Origin: Paramoeba atlantica
Taxonomy: Eukaryota; Discosea
Direction of reading: 5' to 3'
NCBI GenBank assembly: GCA_977017575.1
Contig: CDRNVI010000002.1
Coordinates: forward strand, 930,001 to 994,000
Length of the DNA stretch: 64,000 nucleotides
Shown here: piece after piece, positions 9,819 through 19,266 of the stretch
Position numbering within the stretch: the first letter of the stretch is position 1
How the letters are laid out: every line of letters starts with the position of its first letter
Made by a program: the position numbers and the translations under genes
Notes under the pieces: model-generated
What the model was told of the DNA's origin: nothing
Database searches by the model: none
Seen by the model: only the letters and a program-made list of their open reading frames with translations

Positions 9819-10442
9819 ATGAGCAATTCTTCATTGGAAGAAACGACTGCGAGTATTACTCACTTAAATCTCTCTAGAGAAAGCACACCGGGTGAGGTAT
9901 CCCACACAGAATATTCTCCTATAAAAGACTACGAGAACGGGGAAGGGTTTCATGTTTCAGAGTTTAAGAGCTCTAAAGTAGAGCCTGAAACTAGAATCCA
10001 AACAAGTAGCCCTCTCTCCGTTAAAGGATCGGAAACTCCAACTCATGCGACAAAAACGAAAGCTGACTTTCTGTCTGATTTTGAAAAATCCACTCAACAG
10101 CGTTTGGCGCAGCAGGCCTCGGCTGAGCAAGCTCAACTATTACATCAGGAGGAGCAGGCACGAATATATCTGCTGAAGCACGAGGAGGATCGAAAGGCAC
10201 TGACTGCCCAGCGTCGTGCGATGCATGAGTCTGCGGGTTGCTATGACACGCCATGTGATCCCACGCCTGCTCAAACGGGAACGCCTACCTGGGAGAGGGT
10301 GTCCCAATTAATTGATTTTGGGAAGCTGAAAAGTCGAGAAAATGTGAACGCACGTCGCATGGAACAAATCTTGCGTTCGCTGACGAAACCAGGAAAAGGG
10401 ACCTCCCCGACGCACTCTTCTCCTACCAGCCCGACACGTTAA
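9819..10442 (+). CDS. Clathrin light chain
   Basis: A 207-residue acidic, then helical protein. Clathrin light chain binds the heavy-chain hub and regulates coat assembly at the plasma membrane and trans-Golgi. Seen: an acidic, Ser/Thr-rich N-terminus (1-75), a charged helix rich in Gln, Ala and Glu at about 80-130 (LSDFEKSTQQRLAQQ...) that would form the heavy-chain-binding rod, and a C-terminal block WERVSQLIDFGKLKSR... followed by RRMEQILRSL. That matches the conserved light-chain end 'W-x-R-V-x-x-L-I-D-F, then R-M-x-x-[IV]-L-x-x-L'. Length is normal for protist light chains. Recognition rests mainly on the C-terminal motif plus the helix. Confidence 0.8.
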   Translation: MSNSSLEETTASITHLNLSRESTPGEVSHTEYSPIKDYENGEGFHVSEFKSSKVEPETRIQTSSPLSVKGSETPTHATKTKADFLSDFEKSTQQRLAQQASAEQAQLLHQEEQARIYLLKHEEDRKALTAQRRAMHESAGCYDTPCDPTPAQTGTPTWERVSQLIDFGKLKSRENVNARRMEQILRSLTKPGKGTSPTHSSPTSPTR

Positions 10443-10752
10443 GCTGTACATTGGCATAGTTTGTGATCGCTTGAACTTCTATTCTGACTTTCTATAAATT
10501 CCCTATTTTTTATGTAATTTTTCCTCTGCACGCTTCGTTCTGGAAAAACAGAAGCGTTCTCTTATACAACCTCATTCTCCATTCGACAGCCTTCATACCC
10601 AACTCAAACCTCATCCATTCTTGTCCAATACCCGTACCTCTTTTCAACTCGTTTCAACACACAAAACCAAACCATTTCCCTCCCTCTCCTCTTTCCCTTC
10701 CTCTTTTATACTCTCTTCCTCCCCCACCCCCACCCCCCCTCTCCCCTCCCCC

Positions 10753-11472
10753 ATGCACGCCCTCCTCTCCACCCTCCCCCCCTCCCTCACCTCCTCCCCC
10801 GCGGTCCGTGCCGCTCTCCTCTCCACGGACCGCCGCCACTACGTCCCCCCCGCCTCCTCCCCCCTGGCCTACACCGACGCCCCCCTCCCCCTCGGCCACG
10901 GCGTCACCATCTCCGCCCCCCACATGCACGCCATGGCTCTGGCCCTCCTCGAGCCCTATCTCCTCCCCCGAACCGATCCCACCCCTCCCCTACGCATCCT
11001 GGACGTTGGCTCCGGCTCCGGGTACCTCACCGCGGCGCTCGCGGCCATGGCCGGGGTGGGGGGGGAGGGGGGCGACAACGACAACCGCAGTGGTCGCCGG
11101 CCCCCCCCCGTGGTCGTCTACGGGGTTGAATCCGTAAAGGAGCTGGTCCCGGTCTCCAAGGCGAATCTCGCGGCGGATGGGAAAGGGGCGTGGGTGGAGG
11201 ACGGGAGAGTGGTGCTACGGCACGGGGATGGGAGTCAAGGGGTGCCGGGGGAGAAGGGGCCGTATGCGGCGATCCATGTGGGGGCGGCCGCGGGGGTGTT
11301 CCCGCGGGCGTTGGTGGAGCAGTTGGCGGCGCCGGGGGGGATGGTGGTGCCGTTGGGGGGGCAGGGGGAGGTGCAGCAGTTGACGTTGATTGAGAAGGAT
11401 GGGGAGGGGAGGGTGAGGATGAGGGAGTGTTGTGCGGTGCAGTATGTGCCGTTGCATATGGAGGGGGGGTGA
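10753..11472 (+). CDS. Protein-L-isoaspartate O-methyltransferase
   Basis: A 239-residue PCMT, which uses S-adenosylmethionine to methylate abnormal isoaspartyl residues and so starts their repair; usually cytosolic. Seen: FVPP-like YVPP with YTDAPLPLGHGVTISAPHMHA (substrate loop), motif I ILDVGSGSGYLTA near residue 76, GVESVKELV (motif II acid), and the late PGGMVVPLGG strand. Motif I is intact. A Gly/Asn/Arg-rich insert lies after it (about 95-115). The ATG at 10753 sits directly after about 80 bases of almost pure pyrimidine. Composition is extreme: the first half uses C-ending codons, the second half G-ending codons. Confidence 0.9.
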   Translation: MHALLSTLPPSLTSSPAVRAALLSTDRRHYVPPASSPLAYTDAPLPLGHGVTISAPHMHAMALALLEPYLLPRTDPTPPLRILDVGSGSGYLTAALAAMAGVGGEGGDNDNRSGRRPPPVVVYGVESVKELVPVSKANLAADGKGAWVEDGRVVLRHGDGSQGVPGEKGPYAAIHVGAAAGVFPRALVEQLAAPGGMVVPLGGQGEVQQLTLIEKDGEGRVRMRECCAVQYVPLHMEGG

Positions 11473-11479
11473 GGGGGGA

Positions 11480-11673
11480 GTGAGGGGTTGCGTTGCTGGG
11501 GTTTTGTTCCTGTTGGGAATGAAGATTAGTTGTACATACGTGGGTTAGCGTTATTACAAACTAAAAAAACTAAACCGGGGGGTAGGGGGAGTGATGGGTT
11601 GCGTTGCTTGGTTTTTTTCCTGTTGAGAATGAAGATTAGTTGTACATACGTGGGTTGTACATACGTGGGTTAG
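11480..11673. repeat. Direct duplication downstream of the methyltransferase gene
   Basis: Two near-identical copies of about 72-83 bases (11480-11551 and 11591-11673) share GGGTTGCGTTGCT, a TTCCTGTTG run and GAAGATTAGTTGTACATACG. The second has an extra tandem copy of TTGTACATACGTGGG. It looks like a local tandem duplication in a 3' untranslated region. Confidence 0.8.
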
Positions 11674-11833
11674 CGGTATTGTTTTGTTAGTAGATTATTT
11701 AACATACGAGTGACTAAATACTGTCAGTCTTAGAGTGTATTATTCAATACGTAGACTTAGAAAAAAAATCAGACGGGGATTTGCCCTTATAAAGCAAAAC
11801 ATCGTGTACGCATACTTTTGGCATAAGTTTGCT

Positions 11834-12466
11834 ATGTACTTTATATGTTTATTGTTCGTGGACGAGTTACAAACTGTAACTCGTGCTGGTAAAGTAAGAG
11901 GTAACATACTTCCGCCTGAACACACACTTTCTTACTTTATTGAGAACGTGGAAAACCCGCACCCCTCATGGAACACTACTACTCCGGCATGCAGTTGGGA
12001 TGGAATATGCTGCAATGAATTGGCCCAAGTTATAGAAATAAAATGGCAGGGTCGTAGACTGCGCGGCTTCCTGAATTGGGGTAAACTTCCCAGTACGATG
12101 GTATCGATAAACGTAGGCACTGGCGCCTACGGACTCCGTAATCATCTTACTGGGATGATAGAATTTATCCTTTTGCTTCCAGGTTTGGAAAAACTCCTCG
12201 CCATGAAGGCTAATTTTTCGGGGGATCTTGACTTTACACAGCTTCCAGACAGTATGCGAAACGTTGTATTGAATGGAAATCGATTTAGCGGTGGGCTAAA
12301 TTTCCTACAGTTACCTTCAGGATTAAACACTCTGGTGTTAAGCAGCAATTTTTTCTCAGGTGTTGTCGATTTCACTAACCTTCCGAGTAAACTGCATCAT
12401 CTAGAAATTGATGCGTATGTTATCATTCCTCTTGGGAAAGTGCCTCCATGTGTGATTTTCGTGTAA
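11834..12466 (+). CDS. Secreted LRR protein, family member 2
   Basis: A 210-residue protein. The ATG at 11834 opens a short hydrophobic signal-like segment (MYFICLLFVDELQTVTRA), followed by the family block AGKVRGNILPPE and the N-cap SWNTTTPACSWDGICC, the same C-x-W-x-G-x-x-C arrangement as plant-type LRRNT_2 caps. Four to five LRRs of the form 'F-x-x-L-P-x-x-L-x-x-L-x-L-x-x-N-x-F-S-G' follow, ending PPCVIFV. No membrane anchor at the C-terminus, so a secreted soluble protein is inferred. An extension upstream of this ATG is open but lacks an ATG. Confidence 0.8.
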   Translation: MYFICLLFVDELQTVTRAGKVRGNILPPEHTLSYFIENVENPHPSWNTTTPACSWDGICCNELAQVIEIKWQGRRLRGFLNWGKLPSTMVSINVGTGAYGLRNHLTGMIEFILLLPGLEKLLAMKANFSGDLDFTQLPDSMRNVVLNGNRFSGGLNFLQLPSGLNTLVLSSNFFSGVVDFTNLPSKLHHLEIDAYVIIPLGKVPPCVIFV

Positions 12467-12830
12467 TTATTAAGTGGAAGGTCCCTTGATTCCCCTGATA
12501 CATTTTTCGAAATATGGTGTAATTGGAGGTAACACTATGTTGTCCTGATTTATTTATTGTTGTCCTTCTCTTCTGATACGTGTTACGCTTCTCGGGCAAC
12601 CCTCTATTAGTTTTTCTGCATCCGTTATCTCCTCGTACCTCCTTTGCGGAGATGAGCCACTGTCAGTGGCGACTTGGCCGCGTTACAATTTCTTTTTCAT
12701 AGCACAGAAAACAAAATTCCAGTAAGTACTCAAATATTTCTTCTGAAAAACATACGGCAATATTCAAGTTTTTTGAAAAGGATTACTGTCGCAGGCTTAC
12801 AGTTCTTCAAGAACAGAAGAATTACTCAGC

Positions 12831-13203
12831 ATCGGTTCTTACGACCTTTGCGAAGCCACGCCGATTCAAAGATGAAATATTCCTGAACTTCCATGCGTGA
12901 TACTTCGCCGGTAACAACCGTAAAAGTAGTGGGAACGGTGTGGTGTGCATACGCCACGAAAGTAGTACGCTTGGCGTACTCCCGGTACCACGTATGCACA
13001 TTCCAAATCCCCTTGAGCCCGCTTGGGCCTTGATGAGGTGAAGAGAAACCATGCATTACACATCACTTTCCCTATTATCATCAGTCCTTTCTGGACTTTC
13101 TGTATGTCCTTTCTTTTCTTGTGATGAGTCTTACGCTTCTCAGGCAACCCTCTTCTGAGTAACCTGAAGAAAATGAGCACCGAACCCATATATGCACCTG
13201 AAA
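12831..13203. repeat. Structured repeat, copy 1 (blocks A and B)
   Basis: Block A (about 12831-13065) starts ATCGGTTCTTACGACCTTTG and includes a palindromic GTGGTGTGCATACGCCAC and a hairpin AGTACGCTTGGCGTACT. Block B (about 13065-13203) contains GAGTCTTACGCTTCTCAGGC. A degenerate block B also occurs at about 12550-12612. The - strand has an open frame across block A, similar but not identical in the other copies. Confidence 0.85.
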
Positions 13204-13349
13204 GTCACTATCTTTGCTCTAAAATGCAGTTATACAAATTGGGTCTATGCTGCATTTTTCAATTCTATATATTTATTTTTTCTCCTACTCAAAATACTTG
13301 CTTGTTTTTCACCACAACCTGTGCAGTACCTTTCAAAATTATTTATCTT

Positions 13350-13723
13350 ATCGGTTCTTACGACCTTTGCGAAGTCACGCCGCTTCAGAGATGAAATATT
13401 CCTGAACTTCCATGCGTGATACTTCGCCGGTAACAACCGTAAAAGTAGTGGAAACGGTGTGGTGTGTGTACGCCACGAAAGTAGTACGCTTAGCGTACTC
13501 CCGGTACCACGTATGCACATTCCAAATCCCCTTGAGCCCGCTTGGGCCTTGACGAGGTGAAGAGAAACCATGCATTACACATCACTTTCCTTATTATCAT
13601 CAGTCCTTTCTGGACTTTCTGTATGTCCTTTCTTTCCTTGTGATGAGTCTTACGCTTCTCAGGCAACCCTCTTCTGAATCACTTGAAGAAAATGAGCACC
13701 GAACCCAAATATGCACCTGAACA
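13350..13723. repeat. Structured repeat, copy 2 (blocks A and B)
   Basis: About 519 bases downstream of copy 1 and near-identical through both blocks, including the hairpin AGTACGCTTAGCGTACT with a changed loop base. The 150 bases between copies are unrelated AT-rich sequence, so this is a spaced rather than pure tandem array. Confidence 0.85.
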
Positions 13724-13830
13724 TAACCGTCCTTTCCCCCTGATCGCAGTCGCATGAATTGGGGAATTCGGATTCTTTTACTTTTATAAACTTTTTCCGT
13801 TTCGTGTTACTTCAAAATATTATCTGTCTC

Positions 13831-14060
13831 ATCGGTTCTTACGACCTTTGCGAAGTCACGCCGCTTCAGAGATGAAATATTCCTGAACTTCCGTGCGTGA
13901 TACTTCGCCGGTAACAACCGTAAAAGTAGTGGGAACGGTGTGGTGTGCGTACGCCACGAAAGCAGTACGCTTAGCGTACTCCCGGTACCACGTATGCACA
14001 TTCCAAATCCCCTTGAGCCTCTTGGGCCTTGACGAGGTGAAGAGAAACCATGCATTACAT
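13831..14060. repeat. Structured repeat, copy 3 (block A only)
   Basis: Third copy of block A, about 481 bases after copy 2, with the same hairpin and a short deletion near 14018 that shifts the - strand frame. Block B is missing. The preceding linker shares a TTCAAAATTATT-like sequence with that of copy 2. Confidence 0.85.
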
Positions 14061-14431
14061 ATCTTCTATACAAACAAATAAATACATAAAATGTATTACA
14101 AACAGATAAGATTAATTAATGTTACGGTATGACAAATGTGAGTTTCGTTCTTTTCACTACAAGATGAATGCTTCGAAGTTACTGCAATTGTCATGCAAAT
14201 TTTTAAAGCTTTTTTATAGAATAGCTTCGTCATATTAAGTCTATGTCGCTCTTCTAAGACAAAAAATTATGCACAACTTCTCTGTATGAACTCATAGGAG
14301 AATTTTATGCATGTACAATGTATGCAATTTGTTTTTATATCGTTAATCTCTGGAATGTCAGTTGAATGTTACAAAACGATTCAGTCAAGATACTGATGCT
14401 GCGGATTACAAATTCCATCTAGATCTCAACG

Positions 14432-14854
14432 ATGAGGACAAGGGCCGTACAAAGTGAGATGTGGTTCAATGTGTTTTCGATGAGCATAGTTCTTGGAACA
14501 TCTATTCTTTGGAAGTGGCTTAATGTAATTGACACTATTTATAACGAAACTATAACTGGCAACAAGATTTTATGGATGTCACACGCATGCTGGGCAATTC
14601 TCCTTTTTTTAGGGATATACCATACATGGTATGATCTTCCATCTAATGCTACATTCAACACAGCTTCACATAACGGGACAATTATTTCCGAGACTAAATT
14701 CACGGCGTTCATTAAATTTTCTACGGCAATCTTTGTCACAGGCTGCACATGTTGGTGTTTAGCACTATGGCATCAGTACTCTGTATTTATATTTTTTCTA
14801 GGATTCTGGACAATTTTGAGCTTTTTACATTTATTGCCATATCTTTCAATTTAG
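14432..14854 (+). CDS. Small four-helix membrane protein, unknown
   Basis: A 140-residue protein with four evident hydrophobic segments: about residues 12-32, 46-66, 90-110 and 115-138. The loop between helices 2 and 3 is Ser/Thr/Asn-rich with two or three possible N-glycosylation sites (NAT, NGT), suggesting it faces a lumen or the outside. No family was recognised. It lies between repeat copies and an LRR gene and is AT-rich like its neighbours. The coherent helix spacing supports a real gene; function is not inferred. Confidence 0.5.
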   Translation: MRTRAVQSEMWFNVFSMSIVLGTSILWKWLNVIDTIYNETITGNKILWMSHACWAILLFLGIYHTWYDLPSNATFNTASHNGTIISETKFTAFIKFSTAIFVTGCTCWCLALWHQYSVFIFFLGFWTILSFLHLLPYLSI

Positions 14855-15146
14855 TTGTCAAAAGTACGCAGAATTCGGTTGTCTCGAATGAAAGCCTCCT
14901 ATTGGAATTTTGTCTTTCCTTGCTAAAGGGTATTGGAATTCAAGTTTTTTCCTATTCGAATGTGTTCTATGATTTATGGTGGTATTGGATGACATGGTAT
15001 TAGACACGACATGGTATTAGACTCTCATGCGCTTTTGATTCCATTTTGATTCCAATATTCGAATACTTTTTTATTTGCCAGGAAAGATCCTTAGGGGAGA
15101 GTACAAATTTAGGCGTCCTTCGTGTTTTCGATATTTTCCTTTCAAA

Positions 15147-15794
15147 ATGTTTACTTGTTCTCTCCTGCATTTTTGTGGCAAAGATTGTGCGGCTCCATCG
15201 AGGGGTCACAAAGTAAGAGCTAATCTTTTTCCAGCAGAACACAGTCTTGCTTTGTTTGTTTGTGATATTGAAGACCCTGATGAAAGCTGGGTGGGCTATA
15301 ATGCCGCGTGTGACTGGTTCGGAGTTACCGTTAACCAGGCAAGATTTGTTACAGAAATTCGCTGGAGTGGTATGGGACTACAGGGTACGTTACAATGGAA
15401 GCACCTTCCCGCAACCGTTGAAGTCTTGGAAATAGGGGCTGGTTTTCGCGATCGTTTGTTTCGACAGAACCATTTACAAGGTACACTCGATTTCTCGCTT
15501 TTGCCTCCATGTTTGGTCTGGTTCTCTGCTACGGCTAACGACTTCTCAGGTACCTTAGATTTTACTCAGCTACCCCCATCTTTGCGCCACCTAGGACTAC
15601 ATGGAAATCAATTTAACGGCGAGGTGGATCTAACTAATTTGCCCCCCAATATTGAACATATATTTATTGGCAAAAATCTTTTTTCTGGGCGTCTTGATTT
15701 TTCGAAGTTGCCGGGAGGCCTGAAGCGGCTTGAAATTAACAAATACCGTATCACCTACTCGGGTAAATTGCCAGATTGTGTTTTCTTCGATTAA
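15147..15794 (+). CDS. Secreted LRR protein, family member 3
   Basis: A 215-residue family member. The ATG at 15147 gives a short signal-like N-terminus (MFTCSLLHFCGKDCAA), then the block HKVRANLFPAEHSL. The N-cap is SWVGYNAACDWFGVTV, in which the second cap cysteine is lost (V in place of C), so the usual disulfide cannot form there. Five LRRs follow with LP-x-x-L and N-x-F-S-G signatures, ending LPDCVFFD, very like the end of member 2. No C-terminal anchor. Upstream open sequence lacks an ATG. Likely secreted by inference. Confidence 0.78.
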   Translation: MFTCSLLHFCGKDCAAPSRGHKVRANLFPAEHSLALFVCDIEDPDESWVGYNAACDWFGVTVNQARFVTEIRWSGMGLQGTLQWKHLPATVEVLEIGAGFRDRLFRQNHLQGTLDFSLLPPCLVWFSATANDFSGTLDFTQLPPSLRHLGLHGNQFNGEVDLTNLPPNIEHIFIGKNLFSGRLDFSKLPGGLKRLEINKYRITYSGKLPDCVFFD

Positions 15795-16222
15795 ACGGTT
15801 CCGAAATCCGAGTATTGATGTGAAGCATCTAAGTCATGTTTCGTTTCTTTTATTATCGGACTTATAAAGTAGGAACTTTATTAGTAGTAGGAACTGTAGC
15901 TTGGTACTGTACTAATAGGATACAGCCAATTGTTCATTTTTCATATGGTTTAATTTTTAAAAAAGATATATTGTACTTAACACACGTCAATGTATTCTTT
16001 GTAGATCCTTTTAAGAAATATGATATGATTACTCTCATAACGAAACGTACAGTACAGTATTGTACGTAGGTGTAGCGTAGCAGGCGGAATCTTGTCTTTT
16101 ACACCAAAAAACCGAATTTTAAAAACTAGAATTAAATAATGTTAAGAATTAATGGAAGACTAGAATCTTGCAATATCGAGCTAGTAAATTTTTGAACTAT
16201 ACTTGTTCTTGTTTGACATAGC
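15795..16222. other. AT-rich intergenic stretch
   Basis: About 430 bases between two LRR genes. A 77-codon AT-rich frame (15836-16069) with no family resemblance is probably chance. Contains a short TACAGTACAGTA-type repeat and nothing else notable. Confidence 0.5.
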
Positions 16223-16996
16223 ATGCAGTGTGCTGACGTGCCGGTTCGAGCAGCGAAAGTTCGGGGTGGCACTCTTCCCCCCGAGCTGGAGCTCAGCCGA
16301 TTCTTGGGCGATGTGCATAACCTGCGTTCTTCCTGGTCTGTGGAGACTCCGATTCACAAATGGGAAGGAGTGCGGTGCAATGAAGAAGGGAACGTTGAGG
16401 AGATCTCGTGGCCTACATTTGCTCTTCGCGGAACGATTCATCAATGGAGTTATCTTCCCTCTACGCTTCGTGTACTGTGTCTTGGGCCAATGCTGGGCAC
16501 GGGCAATGAATTGGAGGGCAAACTAATCACCGAGGATTTGCCTCGCCAAGTTAAACGTCTTGTGCTTAGCAACAATAATTTCACCGGACCGGTAAATTTT
16601 GAAGCTATTCCAGCCGATGTGGTGAAATTCGATCTTTTTGGCAACAGCTTCTCAGGTGAGGTCATCTTTAATAATCTTCCTTCCCGTCTGGAGTACTTTG
16701 ATTTGGGAAGAAACGAGTTCAGCGGGAAAGTTTGCATGGCGCACCTGCCTCATTCTCTCACCGTAATGGATCTTTCAAGAAACAATTTTAGCGGAACCCT
16801 GGAGATGACATCATTATGCCCAAAGATAAAAGTTCTCTATTTAAACCACAATAGATTCACTGGAATCGTCGATCTGTCAAAGTTGCCTTCCACTCTTGTA
16901 ATTCTTCAGCTGTTCGGCAATTCAATTCAAGTGTCAGACACGTACGTTCTTCCCGGATGTGTTAAATTGGGAGATCCCAATCCAATGGTAAAATAG
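16223..16996 (+). CDS. LRR protein, family member 4
   Basis: A 257-residue member with the cleanest repeat array in the window. Seen: AAKVRGGTLPPELELSRFL, N-cap SWSVETPIHKWEGVRC (the first cap cysteine replaced by H/K), then seven LRRs such as VKRLVLSNNNFTGPVNF and LTVMDLSRNNFSGTLEM on a 23-residue period. From the ATG at 16223 there is almost no signal peptide (MQCADVPVRAAKVR), so the true N-terminus may lie in another frame or be lost. It sits next to member 3 in the same orientation, suggesting tandem duplication. It is followed by a transposon end at 17089. Confidence 0.78.
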   Translation: MQCADVPVRAAKVRGGTLPPELELSRFLGDVHNLRSSWSVETPIHKWEGVRCNEEGNVEEISWPTFALRGTIHQWSYLPSTLRVLCLGPMLGTGNELEGKLITEDLPRQVKRLVLSNNNFTGPVNFEAIPADVVKFDLFGNSFSGEVIFNNLPSRLEYFDLGRNEFSGKVCMAHLPHSLTVMDLSRNNFSGTLEMTSLCPKIKVLYLNHNRFTGIVDLSKLPSTLVILQLFGNSIQVSDTYVLPGCVKLGDPNPMVK

Positions 16997-17088
16997 ACTT
17001 TGTCGGTCTAGGTCATAAAGCACTAGGTCATAGTTTATGGCAATGTGTAACCTTATACAGATAAGTTGTAGATACTGTAAATTAGCTA

Positions 17089-19093
17089 CAAGGGTGGGCA
17101 AACATGGGGAGTCAAAATCTGTAAAACAAAATATCCAATTTTGGAGGGTATACCGCATTGGAAAGCTCTCGCAAAGTTACATACCGTCCAACCATGCGTT
17201 TCCCGCAGGTATAGGGGCTCTCACCACCTTTTGTCGAAGGGACTAAAACTGAGAACTTCAACCCATGCCAAATAAAATGACGTTTTACTTGAATGCTGTT
17301 CCCGCTTAGTTCCGAAAATGTGCAACTCAATGTATTGAAGTTTATGTGTCTGAGCACCTTTGCCATTGCGTGGGTCTCGTTATTCACGTTAACGAGCAAG
17401 TGGCTTGTACCTTGATAAATAAACTCCAATATCTTAATCTCTCCACGTGCACTAGACAGAGCGCTGCTGAAAAATCCTTGCTTTTCTGAGAAAAGTTTTC
17501 TCGACGTGCTGAGATTATGCGAGAGATCCGTTTCCATGTCCAAGTCGAGTTTGCTTGGTCCAATCTTAAGCATGCGAAGAACTCATCAGCATTCTAAACA
17601 AGCTCTTTTTTTTGACACCCATACTTGTAGCGCTCCAGCTGAGCAAAAAATACATCCCAAGCTTGTACAACTTTCTTTGGCGTGACGGTGCGATCACTGG
17701 CTGCATGGTGTTTTGTTTCATCCAATCTTTAGCCCATGACAATGAAAATTTCATCGATCCACCGCCCAGAGACGTAGAATTTGGCGAAAGGCCCTCTTTA
17801 ATACCCGAGCGTCTACAGGTGGGTTATATTGCACCCATTTCTAAAAAAACGAAAAAAGCGTGACCATGCATTTTCAGACATAATTAAATTTCACCTTTTA
17901 TCACAAAACTTTCTTTTCTGTCGGATTTCCGAACACCAAACCTCCTTAGGACTTCACTGTGTGACGTCACTTATGTCACAAGAAAAAGTCTGAAAATATT
18001 AAAAATAGACCGTATCTTCAACATACATCTCAGTACTCCTTCCTTCACACTTTTTTCACGGATTCATGAAACGCTGGATCAAGTTCCATGTTTCTTTGTC
18101 TTCTGCCTCCGTTGCTGTTTCTTTTCCACCTCTTTCATGCACATTGTTCCTCTTCCTCTGTTTCACTTTCAATGTCCTTCATCCATATTCGGCAAGCTTT
18201 TCCCAAGTTTTAGACACAGAAGTAATGATTGTAGATGTTCTTTTTTGACGACTTTTTTGATCCAAAGTGTATACAGGGCAATGCATTTCTCTGCTTCTCT
18301 CGGTTTCATAAACCTTCCTTTCCTTCGGACTGAACGCTTCTGCACGATTCGTGCGCACCCGCTCCGCTGTGACAAACCGGTATTTTCCGCTTCTGGAATG
18401 GTTCACAGTTCGATGTTGCACTGTATCACCCAGGCCTCTATAGGCACGCCATCCATCGGTGTACACTACTGTTCTTTTTCCTCAGCAAAGGGTATTTCTT
18501 CACAGGGTTCTGCAGCGTTACAGCGTCCCTTGTCGCCCGTAGTACCACATTTTTGTACTAATTTTCACCGCTGTGGAATCTCTCCTGCAATTTACTGTAC
18601 GCTATTGGAACTCTCCGGCAATGTATTGCGCGCTTTTGAAATGATCAGTGCACCAGCGTGCGGCACCGCCTAAATGTGGGGCGGGTAGGTGCTAACTGTA
18701 TGTACATCTATAGCGCATTCTATAGCGCATATAAATTCCAGACCCCTGTTGTTCTTAAAAGTTCGTTTTTTCCTGCAATTGATTCGGCGCTCGCAAAGAA
18801 ATCCCCCTACCCCAGGGTGTGGTCATTCGCGGGTATACAATATGCGAGCACACAAACGCAAACATACGAAAAGAAATAAAACAACAGAAACAGCCCGTGC
18901 ATAACCCCGCGCCGCTTCGCCGCCTGAAACTTTTTGATCTCTTTTTTTGACGCGGCTACATATGCGCATTTTTGGGCCGAAACCACGTTGCGTTTCGAGT
19001 AACTGTGCGAGAGGTCTCCAATACGGTGCCACTTTCCAAAATTGGACAATTTTTACAAATTTTGATCCCCCCATATTTTCGCCCCTACTCCTG
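17089..19093 (-). mobile_element. Merlin/ISXO2-like DNA transposon, decayed
   Basis: About 110 bases at each end are inverted copies at roughly 75-80% identity: the left starts CAAGGGTGGGCAAACATGGG and the right ends CCCCTACTCCTG. Both ends contain CCAATTTTGG next to a matching CTCTCGCA-like segment. TA lies just outside each end, which may be a 2-bp duplication or chance; Merlin elements normally duplicate 8-9 bp and none is visible. The - strand carries an ISXO2-type transposase core. The divergence of the ends and the broken transposase suggest an old copy. Confidence 0.6.
18179..18499 (-). pseudogene. ISXO2/Merlin transposase core fragment
   Basis: The - strand reads GKRTVVYTDGWRAYRGLGDT, then QHRTVNHSRSGKYRF, then RTNRAEAFS. 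This is the ISXO2-like (IS1016/Merlin) pattern: a strand ending in YTDGW-x-AY with a catalytic D, V-N-H-S, and T-N-x-x-E-x-F/W with the catalytic E. A stop lies just upstream of GKRT (near 18497-18499). The expected N-terminal zinc ribbon was not found. It is a remnant rather than an active gene. Confidence 0.65.
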
Positions 19094-19266
19094 TATGTTA
19101 TTGAATATTCACGAAGCATGTTTCTCTCATTCAGTATATATTTTTTACATCCCTACGTAACATCTTCTTTTGCGAATAAGTTGATACTTGTAAAAGAATT
19201 AATATTTGAACAAGTGGGAGTTATGCAATACTGATTTTTTTGTCCACTCAACACGAGAATGAGATA

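Larger units (their letters stand above)
12467..14431. other. Gene-free stretch holding a three-copy repeat
   Basis: About 2 kb without a supported gene. It is dominated by three copies of a structured repeat (12831-14060) and their linkers, plus 370 bases of AT-rich sequence before the membrane-protein gene. No tRNA or snRNA consensus was recognised. Confidence 0.6.
16997..19266. other. Gene-free stretch containing a Merlin/ISXO2-like element
   Basis: Apart from the element at 17089-19093 and its transposase remnant, no gene is supported. Several open frames on both strands within the element show no recognisable domain and overlap its decayed body. Confidence 0.6.

Noticed and set aside
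10644-10929. Gly-rich - strand frames across the methyltransferase gene start
   Set aside because: They mirror the C-run on the coding strand; the + strand encodes a clear protein with motif I.
12831-14060. Spliced-leader RNA array
   Set aside because: Copies are too far apart and irregular, and no conserved leader, 5' splice GT and Sm-site layout is visible.
12826-14073. - strand frames in the three-copy repeat as ribosomal protein eL20 genes
   Set aside because: The resemblance is limited to H-x-x-Y-R-E-Y-x-x-x-T-T; the frame is short, broken in copy 3 and on the wrong strand for this cluster. Left as an open question in the findings.
15836-16069. 77-codon frame between LRR genes 3 and 4
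   Set aside because: AT-rich, no motif, length near chance for this composition.
17112-17573. 153-codon - strand frame beside the Merlin-like element's left end
   Set aside because: No domain seen, it overlaps the inverted terminal repeat, and its composition matches the surrounding non-coding sequence.
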